Made by a program: the position numbers and the translations under genes. From Nyssa sinensis (lineage: Eukaryota > Streptophyta > Magnoliopsida > Cornales > Nyssaceae): a DNA stretch of 64,000 nt. The notes beneath the pieces were generated by a model, which did not search any database, was not told the origin of the DNA, and saw only the letters and a program-made list of their open reading frames with translations. Positions 1-12,351 of this stretch are shown in pieces (position 1 is the stretch's first letter; each line of letters begins with the position of its first letter). The DNA lies in contig CM018043.1 in NCBI GenBank assembly GCA_008638375.1, forward strand, positions 42,252,651-42,316,650. Reading direction: 5' to 3'.

Positions 1-2404
1 CTTAACTCACGCCATGTCCAAGGAATCACACTATGCCAATATGCTCTGATTTCATCATATCATGATATAATCTCAATGATGCATCTCATTCATACATAGA
101 GCATGCTTTTAATCACGTATTTCATAATGTCAACAGTTCTCAAAATATATAATTCTCGCACTACGCTAACATATGCAATAGACACGTAATCATCATCCAA
201 ATTTAGCAAGACAGCAGGAAGCACATAAGCAGGTGAACACTCAAGTAAACATGTGAACAAAAAAAGTAGCAGAACAAGTATCCCTAATCTCAGTTCTATT
301 TCTTACTTAGCACAATATATCGTACCTGGTAATCGATCTCAAACCGGAAAAGTATACTCGTAGTAAAGTGAAACCACCGTAAGAACACCGAAGGTCAGGT
401 CACCTTCTCTTTGCCTTTCCGTGTCCCTAAAATTCATAACATGAGGCTCAGTTTAATTGTCACTTGAATTATGCTATTCATCAAATTTTATGTCTTTAAT
501 TCATAAGTTTCTATTTTGCTAACTTAGATTCCACTATTGAGTCTGGGACGTCGAGGAAACAAAGTTTAGGTTTTCGTAGAATTCAATTCGGACACTTGGG
601 TTCAAAAGGGCAAAATAGTCATTTTACACTTTTCACGGGTCCTCACATTTCGAGACCTCTTTTCACAAATCAGACTCCACGGTTGAATCCGGAATGCTCG
701 AGATAATAAAGTTTCACTATTTGTTTACTAAATTTGGAGTTCGTTTGACAGTGTTTCAATCTAGGGGCATTTTGGTAATTTTAAAGGTTACTATGGGTCT
801 TTTATTTTTCGGGACCCCGTCTCATAAAATGGACCTCACCATTGGTCTCAGAATGGTTGAGATAGTCAAAATACACTAATGACTTTTCCCATTTGGACTC
901 CGGGTTATTTTAGAGTATTTTAAATAATTAAATTAATTAATTAATTTAATTATTATTTTATTAATATTTAAATCTGGTGGGTCTAATCATAATTTCTCAT
1001 AAGTTTAGGGGTCAAAGTGCAATTCCCGAAAGTTCTGGGTCAATTTTCAATTATCAAAAAGTTCAGGGGCAAAATTGTAAATTCTAATTCTCCTATTCCT
1101 AATTCGGACAACCAAACAAGGATCAACCTAAAACAGGGATAAGATATCTCTGTTCTTATTTAATTCAGATTTCCAATTTCTTAAATCCACAACCAAACAT
1201 TCCCAATTTAGTTTTTAATTTAAAACAAGAAGGCGACACGTGGCAGGGGCGGACCGGCCCAAGCCCGACCCAACCCGACCCAAGCCCGGAACAGTCCCCT
1301 TCTTCCCCCCGTTTTTTTGGTGATGCACAGTAGGGTTCCGGCGCCTTCTCCGGCACTGGCGACCGATCTCCGGCGATATTTTCGAGTTTTTAAAATGCCA
1401 TTCTCTTCGATTTTTCACGTAGGCCTCACATCCATCCTCCATTTCCCTCAAAACCTTCCCAATCTCCTCGAAATAGAGCTCAAAGGCCCATGGCCGAATC
1501 TCCGGCCAACTGAAAAATTCCGATTTCATGTTCATTTTCCCACTGTTTTTCATTCTTTCTTTTTCTATTCTTTTTCTGCACTTCGTAGGATTATTTTAGG
1601 ATCATTTAAAGGGAGTTTTACACATAAAATGATAATTTCCAATTTCCAAAACCGAGACCTGCAACCTAGGTTTTCTCCCTAGTTTCTCAACCATTTAACC
1701 TCATTCTTTTTGCAAAACAATCTCTACGATATGCTCTTTAAGCCTCAATGCATCAAATAAATTATCATGCCTTTAAAAAAATAAAACAGAAAGGTTCACT
1801 TACGGGTTTTCTGAATTTTCTCTCTCTAGCCGTGCCTTCTTTCACCCTCTTGTTCCGAGCTCAAACCAGGCTTTAAACTCTCTCTCAGAACTCTATTTCT
1901 CTCTCTCGCTTTCTGTTTCTTTCCTTCTCTTCTCTTCCCACCCGAGACCACACTTATACACACATACATCAAATCTCTCACGTCTCTCCCTCACAGCCAC
2001 TATCCTTGACCTCCTCCCTACCGTTCAGCCACCTTTTGCTTCCCCCTAAATGCAGCTTTGCATTTAATGCAAAGCTGCTCCTATATACCTACACATATAT
2101 ATATCATCATCACACACACACTAATCTCACACATTGCCAACCGGTTGCCCATCTAGTTTGGTTGCAAACACACACACACACACGTCCAGTTACACACACA
2201 CACAGTGCACTGCCATATCTCCTTCCACATATCCATATACACATGCATGCACACATAATATTCTACACACACCTACACATACATACTAAGCATATATATA
2301 TAATCCCAATGCATCAAATTTAATAATAATAATAACAATAATAATTTAATTAACCAAGAATAATAATAAAATAAATAAAAAAAAAAAATTTCCATGTCAT
2401 AACA
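1..2404 (-). mobile_element. Partial large LTR (Tekay/Del-like), minus orientation, cut by window start
   Basis: Reading the minus strand from 2404, the LTR opens with TGTTATGACATGG and runs out of the window at base 1. It aligns in reverse with most of the solo LTR at 53934-56933: TG-rich microsatellite, GGGTCGGG-rich block, serial ACTCAATGGT modules, and the segment near 421-540. It sits inside the second RNase H region of Tat copy 1, and the next bases ACAGT (2405-2409) are the expected target duplication; its partner lies outside the window. No protein-coding part is present. Assignment to Tekay/Del chromoviruses rests only on LTR size and terminal sequence style. Confidence 0.85.
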
Positions 2405-4058
2405 ACAGTCCCCTGATGGGCTCACGTCAGAAAAAGCAGTCAGCTTGGGATTCAAAGCTTCCAATAATGAAGCAGAATATGAAGCCCTAATCTTAGGCAT
2501 CAAGTTGGCCCTAGAATGTGAGGTTCAGAACCTTAAAGTCTTCTCAGACTCCCAACTGGTGGTAAGCCAAGTCCTGGGAGAATTCTCCATTAAAGATGAT
2601 AGGATGTTTCGGTACTCCGAACTGGTGAACCACCTGAAGCATTCCTTCCAGACATTTACTATCCAGAAAATTGAAAGAAGCTAGAACTGCAGAGCAGATG
2701 CTTTGGCTAACATGGCGTCCCGCCTAAAGTCTGAAGCAAACTCCATAGTAAAAATCTCCTATCAGCCAGGACCTAGCATAGAGGAAGCCCAAGTTGCTCA
2801 AATTGCTGAGCAGCCCCAGAACTGGATGACTCCAATCCTCTAGTACCTACAATCTGGGCTCCTCCCAGAAGACAAAAACAAAGCCAGGAGAATCCGAATC
2901 AGAGCGGCTCGGTACCTGATCCTGAACAACAAGCTTTACAGAAGATCTTATTCTCAACCTCTATTAAAATGCTTAGCTCTAGAAGAATCACAATATGTCT
3001 TGGCCGAAATACACGAGGGAATTTGCGGGAATCATAATGAGGGCAGAACTATAGCTCACCGAGCTCTGTCTCAGGGCTATTACTGGCCTAGCATGCTAAA
3101 GCAGGCTAAGGAGTATGTTCAGAAGTGCGACAAATGCCAAAGATTTGCCCCATATCAACATCAGCCTCATCACGAGCTCATCCCGATTCCTAGTCCTTGG
3201 CCCTTTGCTCAGTGGGGGATGGACATCGTGGGTCCATTACCAAGGGCCCTACCAAACAGAAAGTATCTCTTGGTAGCCATTGACTACTTCTCTAAGTGGG
3301 CCGAAGCTGAACCTCTAACACATATCACAGAAAAGGAAGTTGAGAACTTTACTTGGAAGAACATTGTTTGTAGGTTCGGTATACCACGTGTGATTATCTC
3401 TGACAATGGGGCGCAGTTCACTAGTAAAGGCTTCAAGAAATTCTGTGAAAACCTCAACATTAGGCAACACTTTGCCTCTCTGGGCCATCCACAAGCAAAT
3501 GGGCAAGCAGAGGTCACCAACCGAACAATCCTTGATGGATTAAAGAGAAGGTTGGAACAGGCCAAAGGAAAGTGGGCAGAAGAACTCCCTGGAGTTCTTT
3601 GGGTCTACAGGACAACCAGAAGAACTCCCACCTCTGAAACTCCCTTCTCACTAGCTTATGGTACAAAAGCAGTAATTTCGGTTGAGATCGGTATGCCAAC
3701 CCTGAGGACTGAAGCCTTTGAGCAAGAATCCAATGATCAGCAGCTGATGGAAAATTTGGATTTGCTTGAAGAAAGAAGGGACCAAGCCTGCATCAGGATG
3801 GAAGCCTATCAGTAGAGAATGGTCGACAAATCCAAGGTGGGGCTCAAGACGGTCAACTTCCAAGTCGGAGACTTTGTCTTAAGAAGTGTCTTTCAAAACA
3901 CCAAGGATCCCACTATGGGAAAGTTGTCACCAAACTGGGAAGGCCCCTACAAAGTAACGAAGGTTGTTAGGCCTACCACCTACTGGCTAGAAGACATGAC
4001 TAGGAAGCCTATTCCTAGGCCGTGGAATGTGGAACACTTACAGAAGTATTATCAATAG
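2405..4058 (+). pseudogene. pol: Tat pol fragment: second RNase H, integrase (3 in-frame stops)
   Basis: C-terminal part of a Ty3/gypsy polyprotein. It starts inside the archaeal-type second RNase H (NNEAEYEALILG and SDSQLVV are present), then has the integrase HHCC zinc finger (HEGICGNHNE...CDKCQRF) near 3006-3150, the DDE core (GMDIVG, ISDNGAQFT, GQAEVTNRTI) and a C-terminal domain ending NVEHLQKYYQ. It is close to the intact pol at 44420-47761. The frame is uninterrupted from end to end, with no frameshift, but it carries TAG at 2682, 2841 and 3813. At all three the intact copy has glutamine. Its N-terminal side is separated by the LTR at 1-2404. It cannot make a functional integrase. Confidence 0.95.
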
Positions 4059-4079
4059 AGTTGTTTCTTTCTTTTACTT

Positions 4080-4622
4080 CCATGGAATGTTCATCTTTCA
4101 ATGCACAAGCCTCTAGAGCCTGGTCCATAATGTACAAGTCTTAGTACTTGGTCCATCTATAATGCACAGGCCTCCAGAGCCTGGTCTATCTATAATACAC
4201 AGGCCTCTAGAGCCTGGTTCATAATGTACAAGTCTTAGTACTTGGTCCATCTATAATGCATAGGCCTCCAGAGCCTGGTCCATCTATAATGCACAGGCCT
4301 CCAGAGCCTGGTCCATAATTTACAAGTCTTAGTACTTGGTCCATCTATAATGCACAGGCCTCTAGAGCCTGGTCCATCTATAATGCACAGGCCTCTAGAG
4401 CCGGGTCCATAATGTACAAGTCTTAGTACTTGGTCCATCTACAATGCACAGGCCTCCAGAGCCTGGTCCATAATGTACAAGTCTTCGTACTTGGTCCATC
4501 AATAATGCACGAGCCTCAGTGCTCGGTCCATCTATAATGCACAAGTCTTAATACTTGGTCTATCTCAAATACACAGGCTTCCAGAGCCTGGTCCATCTAT
4601 AATGCACAAGTCTTAGGACTTG
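4080..4622 (+). repeat. Hairpin minisatellite downstream of pol, copy 1 (left part)
   Basis: Two unit types of about 33-35 bp mix in tandem: one carries CAGGCCTCCAGAGCCTG, the other CAAGTCTTAGTACTTG, joined by GTCCATCTATAATGCA. Both cores are inverted repeats, so each unit could form a small hairpin. The array begins about 50 bp after the pol stop and is the reverse complement of the array at 43610-44385. A solo LTR inserted within a GTCCA of the array at 4627/4628 splits it, and the remainder is at 7992-8050. Confidence 0.93.
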
Positions 4623-4627
4623 GTCCA

Positions 4628-7600
4628 TGTAATATCCCGACCCGGGATACGTCACGTATACCGAGGTAGGTCGGTTAAAACATGTAACTTGAACGGTAAG
4701 ATATGTATATCATGGTATTTCATAGAAATGTATGACTGGAAACTATAAATGATGGAAATGAATGATCAAGGCTGGGTAACACCGGAGCACTACAGGGCAT
4801 TGCATCGTAATGCGTGCATGCACGTATTCCCATGCATGCATACGTGAACATAGATGAGTAGCTCGATTAAAATGAATGTATGTGTATATGATTTAAAATG
4901 GATTTCTACCCCTACACATGAAGGTATATACATGTATAAAAACATGTATTTGATGTGTATATATATATATATATATCATGATGTATTATACATGTATTTA
5001 TGTATATATGTATATGCATAAGAAATAAAAGGAAAAGAAAAGGGAAAAAGGGAAACTGCCCTTGGGCAGTATACAGGTGTAGTGCATGTGAGTGTGTGTG
5101 TGTGTGTGTGTGTCTCGGTTGAGTGGAGTGTGTGTGTGTGATATATATAATATGATATATGTATATATGAGTGCACCACAAGTCTCCCAAGCCATTAAAT
5201 GCAAAGTTGCATTTGGTAGAGGGAATACCAGAGCACAAGTCAAGGAAAGGGGCCATAGAAAGGGGAGTAACCGAGAGAAAGGAAGAGAGGCGGTGGAATC
5301 TCTCTCTTTATATATGTACATATGGGCGTGAGTTGAGAGGCAAAAAGAAAACTGAGACTGAGAGGAGCATTGGCAAGGAACTCAGGAGCATAAACAGAAG
5401 GGTTTGGAGGGTCACAGTAAGCTAAAACCGAAAACCCAGGTAAGAGTTTTAAGTTCTGTTTTTGTGATTTAAAGCATGAATGTTTGATTTAAAGCTAGGG
5501 TCTTGATAACCATGATTTTAGCTTTTAAATGCAAAAAGAATGATAGAAAACGGTTAAGAAACCAAGGAGAAAAACTGAGTTGCAGGTTGATGAATAATCT
5601 CGGGTTTCATAAAAACCTAGGATTAAAACTTGTTTTAAGTTTCTAAAAACAACCTACACAAGTGCAGAAACACACTAGAAGAAAATTAGGGCCCAAACAG
5701 TGATTAAAACGCCACGAAAATGGAAAATATCACTTGGCCGGAAAATCGGCCGGAGATATTTAAACCCCTATTCGTGAAGATGGGGAGGGATTCAATAGAA
5801 ACCGAGAGTGGATTTGAAATCCTTGGGAAGAAGGGAAGAGAATGGCATTCAAAACGGGTTGAAAACTGACTGAAATTGTGTGGCCGTCGTCGGAGAAGGT
5901 GACTGTTCACCGTCGGAACCCTACCGGAGTTCTGGGGAAGACGACCGGAATGTCGCGAGGCTACCGGGTTAAATCTAGACCGGATCCGGGTTCGGATCGG
6001 GTCGGGACCCAACCGAAAATAAATGGGAACATGAAACTGTGTCGTTTGGGTTTTGAATTTAAATGAATTGGGCTTGTTTGGTTACATGGATAGGAAATGT
6101 TGGAATTAGGTTTGGGCTTATTCCAACCATGGATAGCATAGGAGGACTGGTTATCTTATTCCGGTTCTCAAGAATTGACTGAACCGTTTGGTTCAGTAAG
6201 GGGGAAGACCGGTTTAGGGTTTCTGGTTCTGAACCAACTAGTTCAGACCGTAGCTTTAGGAAATTATGAACCGGCCCCAAATGTTTTGAAAAATCTCACT
6301 AAGGCCCAAACAGGAAAATTAATAAAATATTAATTTTTACAAAAATGCCCCTATTTCAAAAATAGGTCAAACGAAGTCCAAACGATACAAATGAATAGTC
6401 AAAACTTATTATCTCGGACGTTCTGAGTCCAATGGTGGGGTCCATTTTACGAGACACGACCCCGAAGGATAAATTACCGTAAAAGTGCAAAATGACCATT
6501 TTGCCCTTTTTAGTACAAAAGTCCAAATGGAATTCCGCGAAAGCCTAAACCGACTTTCTTCGGCATTCCGGACTCAATGGTAAAGTCTAAATTAGTATTT
6601 GAAATACTTATGATTGAAAGGCATAAAATTTGATGAATAGCATTTATTCTGAAACGTATTCACTGATATATAGGGAACTCGAAAGGCAAGGGTACACTCA
6701 CGGATTTCTGATCTAGAATCACGATAGAGGTAAGTGGATCACTCTCTCTTACATGTGGTGTTTTCACAAGCCAAGTTTATTCTTTTACTGCCAAACTCGT
6801 ACTCTTGAATGTATTGATATCCCTGTGTTCCACAATTCGATATTTTCCTATCTTGTGGACATTTGATTGACTGATGTATCATTGTTATCATGTTTCATTG
6901 TGCTTTGAAAGCACACATGTTATTGCTATCCACAAATGTGATATTGTTCTATCTTGTGGACATTGATTGACTGTTATATCATTGTTATCATGTTGAACCA
7001 TGCCTTGAAAGGCCTACTATTGTATCCTCATTGAATGAATGATATTCCATTTTTATATTCTATGGAATTACTTATGATCATGACATGTTTATAACACGGG
7101 AGTTGTGCTCAGTCACAACACCCATCTGATGCTATCTGATTGAATGGGACCTACGGGTCAAGTCCGTGAACGAACAAATGGCAATTTACTGGAATTTACT
7201 GGGGGGTATGCCGGGCCCCAAAAGATCGAGGGTCTGCCGAGCCCTGACACAGAATAACAGCATCTCTTATGATTGACAGAACTTGATTGTTGAATGGCAC
7301 TATTCCTTATGATTCTTCAAGTCTCGAAGGACTTACATTGATTGATTTGATTGTGATTGGTTCATTGTGGCAGTACTTTATTGTTGTTATATTATCATTT
7401 TACACCAATACCTCTGATTGTGTATTGTGATTACTTTTCATTGGCCCTCGTGGCAATTGTTTCCATTGGCCCTCGTGGCAATTATGTTCATTGGCTATCA
7501 CAGCATCTCCTTCCTTATGATTGGCTATCATTATCTTATTCATGGATTTATTGATCATCGATACCAGTGTTGGAGATCTGTTTTACTTACTGAGCTTTGT

Positions 7601-7991
7601 AGCTCATTCCACCCCATTTACCCCGCATTTCAGGTGATGACGCTGCGAGACCCCAGTAGGAGTTTGAGAGCGTAGGGGGACATTTTGAAGTATTATATCA
7701 GTCTATGTTAGTTCTCCCATGTATTCACCACCCCCGGGTGCTGGTTACGTTTAGTTCTCATTTTGTTTTATGTACAACTATGTCATGTATTTAATAGACT
7801 TCCGCTGTTTAATTTATTTAAAAGACTTCCGCTGGATTACTGTAATTGATAAAGACTTCCGCTGTTCATTGTTTAAAATTTTTAGTACATTGCATATTAG
7901 TACTATGATACAGGAATGGAAAAACTAGGGACGGCCTTCGGGTCGGCCCCACGACACGAGATCCGCATAGGGTGGGTTTCGGGTCGTGACA
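4628..7991 (+). mobile_element. Solo LTR, 3364 bp, target duplication GTCCA
   Basis: Begins TGTAATATCCCGACCC and ends GGTTTCGGGTCGTGACA, flanked by GTCCA at 4623-4627 and 7992-7996. It contains (TA)n and (TG)n tracts near 4957-5140, the partial palindrome around GCATTTAATGCAA-like sequence near 5195, GC-rich GGGTCGGG stretches near 5985-6010, serial GGACTCAATGGT modules near 6430-6590, and a repeated GACTTCCGCTG motif near 7797-7870. No coding domain was found. The 3' half matches the reverse-oriented LTRs at 9370-12147 and 62696-64000. Perfect target duplications around a single LTR indicate LTR-LTR recombination that removed the body. Confidence 0.93.
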
Positions 7992-8050
7992 GTCCATCTA
8001 TAATGCACAGGCCTTCCGAGCCTGGTCCATTTTTAATACAAAGATTCTAT
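7992..8050 (+). repeat. Hairpin minisatellite, copy 1 (right part)
   Basis: Continuation of the 4080-4622 array after the solo LTR. It begins with the duplicated GTCCA and one CACAGGCCTTCCGAGCCTG unit and then degenerates. Confidence 0.85.
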
Positions 8051-8426
8051 GATCTAGTCCATCCAAAGACAGAAGTTCCGAACATCTACAAACTAAAGTT
8101 TCCTAGATCGGACTACCTCAGAGCTGATACTTAGATTATTTGGCTTATCTATCAGCAAGCAACAAGTACTCCCGTACCGAGCAGGTTTGAAGTACTTTGA
8201 TTCAAGACTTCTACAAAGTTTCTTTGATCTATTCTTAGAACAGTTAGACATCAGAAGTGCATGAAAAGGTGTTTTAACTCCAGAAGGGCATATTCGAATA
8301 CAAAGAACATCAGATTTGAGAAGAAAGAACTCAATTTTATTGATGATTCAGAAAATTTACATCAGTACAAGAAGACTAGAAATAGAACAAGTACACAAAA
8401 ACTACAACAAAGGCATCACTACGCTT
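8051..8426 (+). other. Tat copy 1 spacer between minisatellite and antisense ORF2
   Basis: No gene. The stretch near 8255-8345 (GAAAAGGTG, AACTCAATTTTATT) matches the reverse complement of 43300-43385 in Tat copy 2, so it is the 3' flank of antisense ORF2. Confidence 0.7.
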
Positions 8427-8914
8427 TCATAATATCATGGCTTTCTTCGTCGAATGAGAAAGGGACCCAGGATCCAAAATTCCATTACCGCCGCCGCCGG
8501 CTCCATTTGAAAGGAAGGAACCCTGAACCCCAATCTGCATCAAGAAACACCCGGGCCATTTCATCATCACTGTCATTGATCTCAAGACCAACGGATGATG
8601 AGGGCTCTGGGTCTCAGGGGATCTCCATTCATTTCCCTCAAAGCAGTTGTCACACCTCAGCCGATTTGAGCAAGGGTCTCTGCCAAGACACAAAGGGAAG
8701 GAGGCATCCCACCTTCGTCTTCATCACCAATGCTCCAAGCCTCGGTTGAATCAAAGAGGGTCCACCTCCCATCGGAGGAATCTCGGCCGGATGCTAAGAT
8801 GGACAAAAAGATCTTAGCCTCTTCTAATCCTTCTTTGGAGACTGAATCAAAGGGAAGGTTAACTCTCAGCCACAGTTTAATCATTCCCAACTCGGACTGA
8901 AAATCGTCAATCAT
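8427..8914 (-). pseudogene. Antisense ORF2 remnant of Tat copy 1, unknown function
   Basis: Homologous to the intact ORF at 42566-43297. The ATG at 8914 opens MIDDFQSELGMIKLWLRVN, against MMDDSLPELGIIKLWPKVN in copy 2, followed by conserved SVSKEGLEEA and DSTEAWSIGDE. The frame breaks at about 8657, and the C-terminal part (SPHHPLV, MKWPGCF, GVQGSFLSNGA) continues in a different frame to 8427. Only one of the three GGxPP...LAxTLAxxG repeats seen in copy 2 is present. I recognise no known domain. Protein-level similarity between two diverged copies suggests it once coded for a protein. Confidence 0.65.
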
Positions 8915-9019
8915 CTCTGGGCAAACGGTAAGCCTCTAAAAGGCATTCAAATTCTCTCCGACAGGGGAACAATATGGGAACACAAGTAAAAAGATGGGGG
9001 GCAACCTTACGCTCCTCCT

Positions 9020-9036
9020 TCATATATATAGACCCT
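9020..9036 (-). promoter_or_regulatory. TATA box of antisense ORF2, copy 1
   Basis: The minus strand reads GGTCTATATATATGAAGG about 110 bp upstream of the ATG at 8914. The same TATA at the same distance precedes the copy 2 ORF (42458-42466). No start site can be seen directly. Confidence 0.5.
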
Positions 9037-9369
9037 CGAAGCCCAAAAGTCACCTAGACGAATCGTTGCAACGATTAAATAAAGGGTTGGTCTCGAAAAC
9101 CCAAAAGATAGTTGTATAAATGGATGACGTATAGAATCATCCGTTCGGATACTTAGACGACAAGTTAAAAGGCTTCCCCAAGCATACCGAACTGGTTAAG
9201 TAAACAAGAGTCCGATCCACCTTTATACAAAGGCCTTCGGTCCAACATACAGACCTCACGGTCTTTGCCATTCCGTTGATCCTTGACGAACCACGTGTAC
9301 GACAAAAAGCCTTTAGTTCGGATATATCTCAGTCCAGGTCTGAATGATTTAAGAGGCAGAAGTCTCAAT
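9037..9369 (-). other. Tat copy 1 spacer upstream of antisense ORF2
   Basis: No gene. On the minus strand it includes a diverged match (near 9055-9085) to the promoter module of copy 2 at 42351-42470. Confidence 0.5.
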
Positions 9370-12147
9370 TGTCACGACCCGAAACCCACCCTATGCGGAT
9401 TTCGTGTCGCGGGGCCAACCCTAAGGCCGTCCCTACTTTTTCCATTCCTGTATCATAGAACTAATATGCAAAGTACCAAATTCTTAAAACAATAACAACG
9501 GAAGTTTATCACTACAATAGTCAGCGGAAGTCTTAACCTACATCATATGGTTTTACAGTGCCAAGTCAAAACTAAACATAACCAGCACCCGTGGGTGGTG
9601 AATACATGGGAGAATTAAAACATAGTCTGATACAATTCTTCAAAATATCCCCCTATGCTTCCAGACTCCTATTGGGGTCTTGCGGTGTCATTACCTGAAA
9701 AGGGGTAAGTAGGGTGGAATGAGCTACAAGAGCCCAGCAAGTAAATACAGATCTCCGACACTGGTATCGAGGATCATAAAAGAATATGAATCCAAGAATA
9801 AGAATATGATAGCCAATCATAAAAAGAAGATGCTATAATAGCCAATGAAAACAATTGTCATGATGGCAAATGAACAGTGAAAGCACAATGTGTAATCAGT
9901 AGGAATGGCATAACAATGTTCTGAAATTCTCGACGATAATACAATAACAAGAAAGTACTGCCAATATAAATGATCACAACAAATCAGTAAAGGAATATCT
10001 CGCAACACAAGATAATCACAAGAATATTGTAATTCAACAATCATAGTTGAGCAATCATGTAAGAGATGCTTTTATACTATGTCAGGGCTTAGCACGCCCT
10101 CGGTCCTTGGGGGCCCGGTTTACCCCCTTCAGTGCATTCCAATGTATGGCCACATGTCCGTTCACGGACTCGACCCGAAGGTCTTCAGTGTATTTAAAAG
10201 CATCGGATGGATATTGTGACTGAGCACAAATCCAGTATACATAAACATTTCATGATCATAAATGATTCCATAGGAGTATATAAAAATGGAATATCATCAA
10301 TTCAATGGAAACATAACAATAGGCATTTCAAGCACGGTTCAACATGATAACAATAGTACAACAATAAATCAATGTCCACCAGATAGAACAATATCACATT
10401 GTGGAGACAATAACATCAGATACGCTCAGGAGTACAAGTTTGGCAGTAAAAGAATGAACTTGGCTTGATAACACCACATGGAAGAGAAAGGGTATCTACT
10501 TACCTCTAATGAAATCTTAGCTTAGAAGTTCGTGAGTGGGCCCTTCCCCTTCAAGTTCCCTATATATCAATAAACGTGTTTCAGAATAAATGTTTATTCA
10601 TCAATCTTACGTCTCGTCATCTTAAGTATCTCTAATGCCAATTTAGACTTCACCATTGAGTCCATAGGGTTCGGAATAATAAAAATTCACTAGTTCTTTA
10701 AGTTAATCGGAGTCCATTTGACTTACTTATGAAGCAGGGGTATTTTGGTCATTTTTTACAAGTGGTAACTTTTCGGGACTCCGTCTCGAGAAACGGGCCT
10801 CACCATTGGACTCAGAGCATCCGAGATAATAAAAATTGACTAATCATTTACCTTATTTGGACCTCGTTTGACCCACTTTTGAGTCAGGGGTAATATTGTA
10901 AAATGTACATTTTTCTATTGGGCCTTAGTGTAATTATTCAAAACTTTTGGGGTCATAATATAATTTGCCAGAGTTGCGGTCTGAACCATTGGGTTTACTG
11001 ACTAGAAACCCTAACCGGTTCGGTTCTTCAATGAACCAAACGGTTCAATTAAATTTAGAGAACCGGATTAACATATCCAATTTTCTCACTTTATCCACGG
11101 TTTGGACAACTCCAACCCAATTCCAATCCCTTATACCCGTGACCAAACAAGCCCAATTAATTTTAATTTCACATTCAAAACGACACAGTGTTGGACCTGT
11201 ATTGCGGTCGGTCGGATCTCAACCCGACCCGACCCAGACCCGATCTCATCGTGACCCGAAGAAGCCCCCGATACTCCGGTTGTCTTCTCCGGTAGGGTTT
11301 TCCGGCCACAGTCGCCGGAATAGCGAATTTCCTCACGGATCTCAGCGATTTCACGTCCAAAATTTACTGTTTTCGTTCCAAATGAAATCTAACATTGTAA
11401 GGAACCTTTTAGGACCGGTTTTAATCTCCAACACCACCGGTTTCACGCACCCATTTCCAGTTTCCGGCGTTGCACCGGTGAGGGGATAACTGGCCACAGA
11501 ATGGCCATTTCTTGACCATTTAAGCTGATTCGAAGTGCGTTGGGTCCCTAGAGACTTTTCCTATCCATCCTATGGTTCAGTTTTCCACTTGGGTTCGCCT
11601 ATTTTAAGTCACCATTTCAACCGAAACCCAGTTTTTGGTTTTTTTCTTGTTTTTCCTTCTTTGTTTCAGATCCTACAATTCCAGTAAGCAATTCTATAAT
11701 TATACAAAATGAATTTAAAGAACAAAGACGTAGGAGTTTACCTGTTCTCAAGCAACTGCTATACCTTAATTTTCGGTTCTCTCTCTCTCTCTCTCTAAGA
11801 CTGGTTCTATTTTTTTCTCTCTTCATTTACCTTCTTTATCCCTTTAACCGACCCTCAGTCGGTGGCCCTTGCCACCTGTTGCTGCGGTGGCAGCATACCC
11901 GAGCACCAAGACACCTCACCAACTTTTCTTATATATATATATATATACATATATATATACATATTATCCAATTTACCACATATATATATTTATATGTATT
12001 CATGAGATCACCTAATACATTATTATGCATACATATTCATATACACATATCCATTTAATTATGCAACGTAACTTAAAACAGTTCGGGTTTTATTATTGTA
12101 TCGACTTACCTCGATATTTGTGCCGTACCCCGGGTCGGGGTATTACA
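9370..12147 (-). mobile_element. Solo LTR, 2778 bp, minus orientation, target duplication TCAAT
   Basis: On the plus strand it runs from TGTCACGACCCGAAACC to GGGTCGGGGTATTACA, flanked by TCAAT at 9365-9369 and 12148-12152. Read on the minus strand it starts TGTAATACCCCGACCC and ends CGGGTCGTGACA, like the LTR at 4628-7991. It has serial TTGGACTCAGAGC and ACCATTGAGTCC modules near 10650-10830, CT-rich and (TA)n tracts near 11780-11960, and no coding domain. It is a recombination remnant inside Tat copy 1. Confidence 0.93.
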
Positions 12148-12152
12148 TCAAT

Positions 12153-12351
12153 CATCAGAGCAACAGACACAAGACACCGTTTCTACTACAAAACTTGGGT
12201 TCAGAACAAACTGCCTCAGAATTCTTCAAAATTTACTTTCAATATATGTGACACAAGATCAATGTCAGATCCTTACATATCTGATTGAAGTTACGTTCTT
12301 ATCTCATCCAACAAGGGAGAAGCAATCAAAGCTAGTCTACAATCATTATCT
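12153..12351 (+). other. Tat copy 1 spacer between two solo LTRs
   Basis: Internal DNA of Tat copy 1 lying between antisense ORF1 and ORF2. No ORF or motif is visible. Its last five bases TATCT are the left target duplication of the next LTR. Confidence 0.7.

Noticed and set aside
2006..2323. 105-codon ORF rich in His, Thr and Tyr
   Set aside because: Reads through CA/TA microsatellites in an LTR; same for 4912-5256 and 54001-54336.
4235..4438. 67-codon ORF with repeated GPGSRGLCIIDG
   Set aside because: Translation of the hairpin minisatellite.
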